Below, in pieces: positions 60,701-64,000 of a stretch of 64,000 nucleotides of DNA. The position numbers were made by a program, and so were the translations under genes. Position 1 is the stretch's first letter, and each line of letters begins with the position of its first letter. The stretch is from DATARR01 sp036376245 (GTDB taxonomy: Bacteria; Acidobacteriota; Thermoanaerobaculia; Multivoradales; UBA5704): the NCBI GenBank assembly GCA_036376245.1, contig DASVAS010000069.1, positions 1 to 64,000 of the forward strand. The letters run 5' to 3'. Under the pieces are notes generated by a model. The model was not told the origin of the DNA. It saw nothing but the letters and a program-made list of their open reading frames with translations, and ran no database searches.

Positions 60701-60898
60701 GGCCTGCTGCCGGTCATGTGGTCCACCGGCACCGGCGCCGACGTGATGAAGCGGATCGCGGCGCCGCTCTTCGGCGGCATCGTCACCTCGTTCCTGCTCG
60801 AGCTGACGGTCTACCCGGCGATCTTCGCGCTGTGGAAACGGCGGGACTTCCTGGAGACGCCGGCGGCGCTGCCGGCCGCCGAGGAGCCGGCGGCGTGA
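57707..60898 (+). CDS. cusA: CusA-like heavy-metal RND efflux pump
   Basis: The 1063-residue proton-driven pump of the HME class has N-terminal ARTIAVSATNPGLTVLFVAA, DAIPDLSDVQVIVFTEWQGQ, MFGMSFLYVIFEDGTD, a TM4 region GGIAVAIGELVDASIIVIEN with the proton-relay Asp, MPPLQEGAILYMPTAPPGM and EMLSTGIRAPLGVKVFGDDL. The Met positions match those that bind Cu(I)/Ag(I) in CusA. The GTG start overlaps the cusB stop (GTGA). A full set of twelve membrane segments is present. Regulation could follow the nearby NtrC-type system, but its promoter is not clear. Confidence 0.92.
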   Translation: MNDAPDTAPRAGWIARTIAVSATNPGLTVLFVAALALWGWYALVRSPLDAIPDLSDVQVIVFTEWQGQSPDIVEDQVTFPLATALLAAPRVAFVRGQSMFGMSFLYVIFEDGTDLYWARSRVLEYLDEARARLPEGVTPTLGPDATGVGWVYQYALVDRTGRLDLQELRSLQDWNVRFALESVPGVAEVASVGGFVKEYQIVVDPLKLEAFGISIQEVVRAVRESNQEVGGQVFEMAEHEVMVRGRGWVKSRRDLELVPLRANERGVPVRIADVAEVRLGPAPRRGFGELDGQGEAVGGIVVMRHGENALAVIDAVKERLEEVRASLPEGVELVVTYDRSGLIRESIDTLTHTLVEQMLVVSLVIFFFLLHARSSLVAIVTLPVAVLLSFIPMSAQGLTANIMSLGGIAVAIGELVDASIIVIENIHKRLERWEATGRAEPRHQVVVAAMQEVGPSLFFSLLVMTVSFLPVFTLEGVEGRLFKPLAFTKTYSMGFGALLAVTLTPALAALFIRGRIRREDASPVNRWLIRLYTPVVRFVVRWRWAVVAVAALATIATVPAFLALEGEFMPPLQEGAILYMPTAPPGMGASEAVRVLQDMDRKLRAFPEVVSVFGKMGRAESATDPAPIGMVETVVVLKPRKEWRPGLTWDGLIAEMDAKLSYPGMPNIWWMPIQTRTEMLSTGIRAPLGVKVFGDDLATVERTAVEIEQAVSGIPGTRSAFADRATGGFYLDLEVDREAAARYGVRVADVQDVVATAIGGMAVAETVEGRQRYPIAVRYARGFREDPRWLERVLVAAPSGAQVALRQVARITFATGPPMIRSEDGRLVGYVFVDPGERPLAAYVEEARQAVAERVTLPAGVRIEWAGQFRNYERARERLKLVVPVTLLVIVLLLYLSTRSAVEVGIVLLAVPFSLIGAVWLLWLLDYNLSVAVWVGLIALAGLDAETGVVMLLYLKLAWQRRREEGRLASFDDLREAIVEGAAQRIRPKLMTVLTTVIGLLPVMWSTGTGADVMKRIAAPLFGGIVTSFLLELTVYPAIFALWKRRDFLETPAALPAAEEPAA

Positions 60899-61092
60899 GG
60901 GACGAGCCCTCGCGCCTCTCCCGTGGACGCCGCCAGGCTTGAAGAGTCGAACACTAAGAACTAGCGCGAAGATTGTCCACCGCTCGCCGTGCCGTCGCAC
61001 CTAGGGAGGGAGACGAAAACTCTGAGGCGGCGAAGTCGCGCCGTCCGCACCCACGGAGCCGCCTGTCGGCCCATTCCAGAAAGGAGCCTTCG
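60899..61092 (+). other. Spacer after cusA
   Basis: 194 bp with no gene apparent. It ends in AAAGGAG before the small secreted gene. No promoter was identified with confidence. Confidence 0.3.
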
Positions 61093-61371
61093 ATGTCTTT
61101 CTCGTCCTCCCGTCTCCGTCTGTTGCTTCTCGCCTGCTCTCTCGTCCTGGCCGTCGTGATCTTGCAGTCGCCCGCCTATGCCAAGGCGGGCGGGGGCGGC
61201 GCTTGCGGCCCGAACGACGGCTACGTCTACTACAGCGACGCCACCTACACCGTGGAGGTCGGCTCCTGCTGGCCCGACTGCTGCAACTGCGGCTGTACCT
61301 GCACCGGCACGACCTCGGCCTACGCCGTCCACTATTCGGTGAACTGGCTCTGGTGCCCGGAAGGCGCCTAA
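61093..61371 (+). CDS. Small secreted cysteine-rich protein, DUF6289-like
   Basis: The 92-residue product has a signal peptide (RLRLLLLACSLVLAVVILQSPAYA). The mature 60 residues contain YYSDATYTVEVGSCWPDCCN, then CGCTCTG, SAYAVHYSVNWLWCP, with eight Cys. The YYSDATYT.EVGS part resembles the DUF6289 group of small secreted proteins. The Cys cluster CCNCGCTC is unusual and could bind a metal or form disulfides. AAAGGAG lies before ATG 61093. The location after the metal-efflux genes suggests, but does not prove, a metal-related role. Confidence 0.65.
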   Translation: MSFSSSRLRLLLLACSLVLAVVILQSPAYAKAGGGGACGPNDGYVYYSDATYTVEVGSCWPDCCNCGCTCTGTTSAYAVHYSVNWLWCPEGA

Positions 61372-61399
61372 GAGTCGAATCAGCTTCCTAGACTGCAGA

Positions 61400-61457
61400 C
61401 CGGCCCAAAGGGCCGGGAGAATGGCCCAGGGATGAGGCCGAAGGCCGATTCCCTGGG
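61400..61457 (+). terminator. Two hairpins after the cysteine-rich gene
   Basis: CCGGCCC-AAA-GGGCCGG (61400-61416) is followed by a nested stem with CCCAGGGA (61425-61432) pairing with TCCCTGGG (61450-61457) and GGCC-GAA-GGCC inside. They could end transcription or protect the mRNA; no T-run is present. Confidence 0.45.
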
Positions 61458-61517
61458 TAGGAAAACCCCCATAGATTTCAGCGGCCTGAAAGGTCGCGAG
61501 AATCCCTGCCGGGATCA

Positions 61518-61895
61518 CGCGAAGCTTCGGAGCTCAGCCGCCAAGGGCGGCGGCCCGTCCGCCGACCTCGGCGCGCCGTTCCCCGGCCCAGGCGAACCGT
61601 CCGCCCGCGCAGGCGGGCCGGTCGCAAACCTTCACGGTCCAGCCGCGAAGCTTCGGAGCTCAGCCGCCAAGGGTGGCGGCTCGTCCGCCGACCTCGGCGC
61701 GCCGTTCCCCGGCCCTGGCGAACCGTCCGCCGGCGCAGGCGAGCCGTTCGCCAACCTTCACGGTCCATCCGCGAAGCTTCGGAGCTCAGCCGCCAACCTT
61801 CCGGGTTCATCCGCCAACGTTGCCGGTTGACACGGAAAGGTCGGCGGTTGACGCGCCGAGGTCGGCGGACGGCGCGCCGGGCGTTTCCTCGGGAG
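61518..61895. repeat. 21-nt-period array, second locus, with 126-bp higher-order repeat
   Basis: Units start every 21 bases from 61518 (61539, 61560, 61581, 61602, 61623, ...). Each resembles CGCC...GGCG...CCGTC and has a short dyad (for example CGCCGACCTCGGCG). Six units form a 126-bp block repeated at 61518, 61644 and, partly, 61770, with only a few changes, followed by decayed units to about 61895. Open frames in it (both strands) consist only of heptapeptide repeats. Confidence 0.75.
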
Positions 61896-62015
61896 CGGTG
61901 GGTGATGAGGACCGTCCCCGCCGGCTCGCCCCCAGGGCGGCAAGCTTCCAGCGAAACCCGGAACGAACAGAAGGTGGCTAGGCGAGTGAGTCTGCTGGGG
62001 TAGCATAGCCCCACG

Positions 62016-62060
62016 ATGAAACTGAAGCGACGGGATTCCCTGGAGACGCCAGCGGCGTGA
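62016..62060 (+). pseudogene. 3'-terminal remnant of a cusA-like gene
   Basis: The segment encodes KLKRRDSLETPAA and stop. It matches the end of the CusA-like protein (LWKRRDFLETPAA, about 60832-60870) in protein and in most bases. Only these 14 codons survive, followed by a GTG start for the permease that overlaps the stop. It suggests that the permease once followed a second cusA-type gene. Confidence 0.55.
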
Positions 62061-62869
62061 GGAACGAGACCTATCGCGCGGTAAAGACCAAGAGCGATAC
62101 GACCGTGTTCGCGAGCGGCCTTGGCGTCGGAACGCTCGGCGGGCTCATCGGCCTCGGCGGCGCAGAGTTCCGCCTCCCCTTACTCATCAGCCTGTTCGGA
62201 TTCGAGGCGCTTCCCGCGGTCATCATCAACAAGGCCACGAGCCTTGTCGTCGTGGCTTCCTCTCTGCCCTTTCGGGCCGGCAGCATCCCGTTCTCCAGCC
62301 TGCTGGCCCGATGGGACATCATCGTTACATTGTTGAGCGGAAGTCTCGCTGGAGCATGGCTCGGCGCTGGTTGGGCGACCCGGCTGAAGTCAAGGACACT
62401 CTTTCGTGTGCTTTCCCTGCTCCTGGTCGCCATAGCGCTCGTGCTCCTGTTCGGTCATGACCTAGGCTCACCGGGACGCGCTCCGCTTTCCGGCGTCGCG
62501 CTGGCGCTTGCAGGAACGGTCGCCGGCTTTGGGATCGGTGTCGTGGCATCCATCATGGGCGTAGCGGGTGGCGAGCTGCTCATACCAACCATTGTTTTGC
62601 TCTTCGGCGCCGACGTAAAGCTGGCTGGCAGCCTTTCTCTCGCCGTCAGCCTGCCCACTATGATCGTCGGTTTCACACGCTACAGCCGTGACCAGAGCTT
62701 TGTCGTGATCCGCAACGAACGCAGGTTTCTCCTGGTCATCGCGGCAGGTTCGGTGGCCGGCACCTTCCTGGGCGGCCAACTTCTTGGCGTCGTGTCCACG
62801 CAAGTCCTGTTGCCGATGCTGGCAGCCATACTCCTCATCTCCTCCTTCAAGGTCTGGCGCCATGCTTGA
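62057..62869 (+). CDS. TauE/SafE (TSUP) family membrane permease
   Basis: The 270-residue product has about eight membrane segments in two repeats: FASGLGVGTLGGLIGLGGAE, then LPAVIINKATSLVVVASSLP, and GFGIGVVASIMGVAGGELLI with KLAGSLSLAVSLPTMIVGFT. These GxxxGxxGxGGG-type motifs mark the sulfite/organosulfonate exporter TauE/SafE family, which moves sulfur-containing or related anions. The GTG at 62057 overlaps the cusA-like remnant stop; no strong ribosome site is seen. Base composition is slightly less GC-rich than the neighbouring regions. It is bracketed by 21-nt-type repeats at both sides. Confidence 0.88.
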   Translation: MRNETYRAVKTKSDTTVFASGLGVGTLGGLIGLGGAEFRLPLLISLFGFEALPAVIINKATSLVVVASSLPFRAGSIPFSSLLARWDIIVTLLSGSLAGAWLGAGWATRLKSRTLFRVLSLLLVAIALVLLFGHDLGSPGRAPLSGVALALAGTVAGFGIGVVASIMGVAGGELLIPTIVLLFGADVKLAGSLSLAVSLPTMIVGFTRYSRDQSFVVIRNERRFLLVIAAGSVAGTFLGGQLLGVVSTQVLLPMLAAILLISSFKVWRHA

Positions 62870-62889
62870 GCGCAACGAGGTGCGATGAG

Positions 62890-62935
62890 GCCGCTTGCCG
62901 GTTCATCCGCCAACGTTGACGGTTGACGCGCCGAG
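62890..62935. repeat. Isolated units of the second 21-nt array
   Basis: GGTTCATCCGCCAACGTTG followed by ACGGTTGACGCGCCGAG repeats units found at 61804-61860. It overlaps the last codons of the antitoxin gene at 62903, so it replaced the original 3' end. Confidence 0.6.
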
Positions 62936-63166
62936 TTCCTCCGGCGGCACCTGTTCCGCCTTGAGCTCCTCAATGCGGCGCAGCGTTTCCGCCGAGAAGT
63001 GAGGCCCCCTCTCGCGCCGCATGGCCAGCCACTCCCCGGCTGTGACCGTCTTCTCAGGCCAGCGGGCTCGCAGGACGACCTGGCTGAACGACTCGTTCGG
63101 GTGCTGCCGGGCATTCCGCAGCTTCAGATAAGCTTGGAGTTGGAGCGAAATCGTCTTGGTCGCCAT
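62903..63166 (-). CDS. VapB-like antitoxin without toxin, 3' end altered
   Basis: The 87-residue product begins MATKTISLQLQAYLKLRNAR, followed by ESFSQVVLRARWP, GEWLAMRRERGPHFSAETLRRIEELKAE and VPPEEL. This matches the small VapB/COG1753-type antitoxins that normally precede a PIN-domain toxin. Here the sequence after VPPEEL (GASTVNVGG) is encoded by 21-nt repeat units, and no PIN gene follows. It is an orphan antitoxin. A TTGACA (about 63196-63201 on the minus strand) lies upstream at a plausible promoter distance. Confidence 0.7.
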   Translation of the reverse strand: MATKTISLQLQAYLKLRNARQHPNESFSQVVLRARWPEKTVTAGEWLAMRRERGPHFSAETLRRIEELKAEQVPPEELGASTVNVGG

Positions 63167-63189
63167 GGGTACACGATGCAGTCTGCGCA

Positions 63190-63262
63190 GAGGACTGTCA
63201 ACATCCTGTGAGCCGCAGTGCGCAGGTTGGAATCCGGAAAGACCACAAGGACCACGTCACCC
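63190..63262 (-). pseudogene. Truncated MazF/PemK-type toxin
   Basis: In the frame that overlaps the end of the upstream antitoxin-like ORF the sequence reads QGDVVLVVFPDSNLRTA. This is the start of a MazF-type ribonuclease (usual RGDVVLVPFPFSDL). It then breaks off into unrelated sequence leading to the VapB-like gene. Only about 20 codons remain, so no active toxin can be made. Confidence 0.6.
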
Positions 63263-63445
63263 TGCCTGCAGCCTGGCCCTCGCGGTGTCGTAGTCATCAT
63301 AGACGTCCATCTCCGCACTATCCCATTCCGAGGCGAACGTTGAGAGCCGGGCCCTCAGCTCAGCCGCATGCGCCTCGTCGATCCCGTGCGCCCTGAGATT
63401 GACGCGGCGTGGCTCCAGGATCCCAGTGTCGAGGAGCCCGTTCAC
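63257..63445 (-). pseudogene. PIN-toxin start fused to a second antitoxin
   Basis: From GTG 63445 the sequence reads VNGLLDTGILEP (the first strand and acidic site of a PIN-domain VapC toxin). It then joins RRVNLRAHGIDEAHAAELRA, followed by TFASEWDSAEMDVYDDYDTAR. This last part is the usual small antitoxin that precedes MazF. The PIN gene was deleted after about 12 codons and fused to the antitoxin, which lost its own start. The fused frame is open to the stop at 63257, just before the MazF remnant. Confidence 0.6.
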
Positions 63446-63730
63446 TTGCCGTGCCGCTCCTCCCGCCGCCGGTGTCGCCTCTCCCGGACCCCAGTCCTCC
63501 CCATTGGAGATTCCCTGGTCGGCCCAGCTTCCCGTGAAACCACCGCGCACGATCTCGGCTCCAGTCAGCGGGACAACCTCCAGAGCCCGGTCGAGCTCAT
63601 CAGGCGTACAGCCTGGCTCAACGGGAATTTCGATCGTGATGCGGGCCTCACCTGGGGGGAGACCAGCAGGCAGCTCAAGGTCCAACTCGCCTTTTTCTGT
63701 GATGCGGCCTTTCAAGCTGATCCTCGGCAT
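63442..63730 (-). pseudogene. Frameshifted antitoxin
   Basis: The start MPRISLKGRITEKGELDLEL, then PLTGAEIVRGGFTGSWADQG and NGEDW is a known antitoxin type. The expected end, VRERRHRRREERHGK and stop, is present in the +1 frame directly after GEDW. One extra G in a G4 run (minus strand, 63489-63492) shifts the frame so that the ORF instead reads on through the PIN remnant to 63257. Without the extra base the stop would overlap the PIN GTG (GTGA), the usual toxin-antitoxin junction. AGGAGG lies directly against the ATG at 63730, an unusually short spacing. Confidence 0.65.
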
Positions 63731-63734
63731 CCTC

Positions 63735-64000
63735 CTATTCTAGCCGGGGCGGGACGATCACAGGTAGCGCTTCGCCAGGTTCCCTGACAGTTCCGGAGGA
63801 CTCCCCGGATTCCCACCGGCTCTCCCCGGTTGCCGGACAGCCCACGCCGCGATCTCGGGAATTCCCGTGGGAATCATCCAGATCGCTCCGCAGGTCGGAG
63901 GAGGGCTCGCCGTCAGGATCGGTGCTGCTGCGGAGACCATCGGGATCGCTCCCAGCCCGGAGTTCGCCATCGGAGTGACACGCTTCAGCCAAAACCCGGA
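63735..64000. other. Window end, nothing recognised
   Basis: Open frames exist on both strands, but none resembles a known protein, and all are rich in repeated Gly/Pro/Ser/Asp. The bases show a weak 21-nt periodicity (for example ATCGGGATCGCTCC-like units), so this may be a third, decayed array. Confidence 0.25.

Noticed and set aside
61432..62014. Open frames in the second 21-nt array (Pro/Gly/Ala or Arg-rich repeats)
   Set aside because: All frames look repetitive because the period is a multiple of three; no ribosome site or recognisable domain supports coding.
1..64000. tRNA, rRNA or known riboswitch
   Set aside because: No cloverleaf, conserved rRNA stretch or recognisable riboswitch core was seen by reading; a covariance-model search could overturn this.

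Overview
The window is GC-rich, gene-dense bacterial chromosome with an accessory, much-rearranged character. Strong AGGAGG-type ribosome sites, HME-type RND efflux, multicopper oxidases, long WD40 proteins, GCCCCGGGTTTCAACCCGGGGC-type terminators and dispersed palindromic spacers suggest a Gram-negative, possibly Acidobacteriota-like, soil or sediment organism. This is inference: there is no rRNA, tRNA or other phylogenetic marker in the window.

1-4184: a DUF255/thioredoxin-fold protein and an intact IS1380-family element with perfect 14-bp ends and a TTAG target duplication. 4185-13449: the most interesting locus, a previously unannotated-looking RiPP-type cluster. It has a free-standing LanM-type cyclase (LanC-like) domain on the minus strand. 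On the plus strand follow a 35-residue ORF, an EpiD-fold flavoprotein, a radical SAM/SPASM enzyme, a 54-residue double-glycine precursor peptide ending in Cys-Leu-Cys, a strong hairpin, a NodU/TobZ-type carbamoyltransferase, an SGNH hydrolase-like protein and an SdpA/SdpB-like membrane pair. Both lantibiotic-type enzymes lack residues that are catalytic in their families, while the radical SAM enzyme has all its cysteines.

13531-18833: a secreted protein and a MOSC protein, then an array with a 21-nt period. The array is interrupted by a 3.6-kb IS1-family transposon carrying five or six passenger genes, with an 8-bp target duplication taken from the array. 18881-23199: three tandem copies of a secreted metalloprotease-like gene together with their upstream regions. 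23308-43492: mostly ordinary genes (PqqB-like hydrolase, membrane glycosyltransferase-like protein, corrinoid-binding protein, a 1588-residue surface protein, hydrolase, cysteine-cluster protein, paralogous membrane proteins, quinone reductase, aldolase/dehydrogenase, Uma2 nuclease, ABC exporter).

43616-60898: a metal-type response region. A histidine kinase and an NtrC-family regulator overlap tail to tail. Next to them, three genes (a small secreted protein and two large multicopper oxidases) each have a perfect TGGCAC-N5-TTGCT sigma-54 promoter preceded by a pair of 13-bp dyad sites about 30 bp apart. This reads as a local sigma-54 regulon. A 14-blade WD40 protein and a CusBA-like efflux pair lie in the same block.

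60899-64000: a small cysteine-rich secreted peptide gene, a second 21-nt-period array, a 3' remnant of a cusA-like gene, a TauE/SafE permease and a graveyard of toxin-antitoxin modules (antitoxins kept, toxins truncated, one frameshift).
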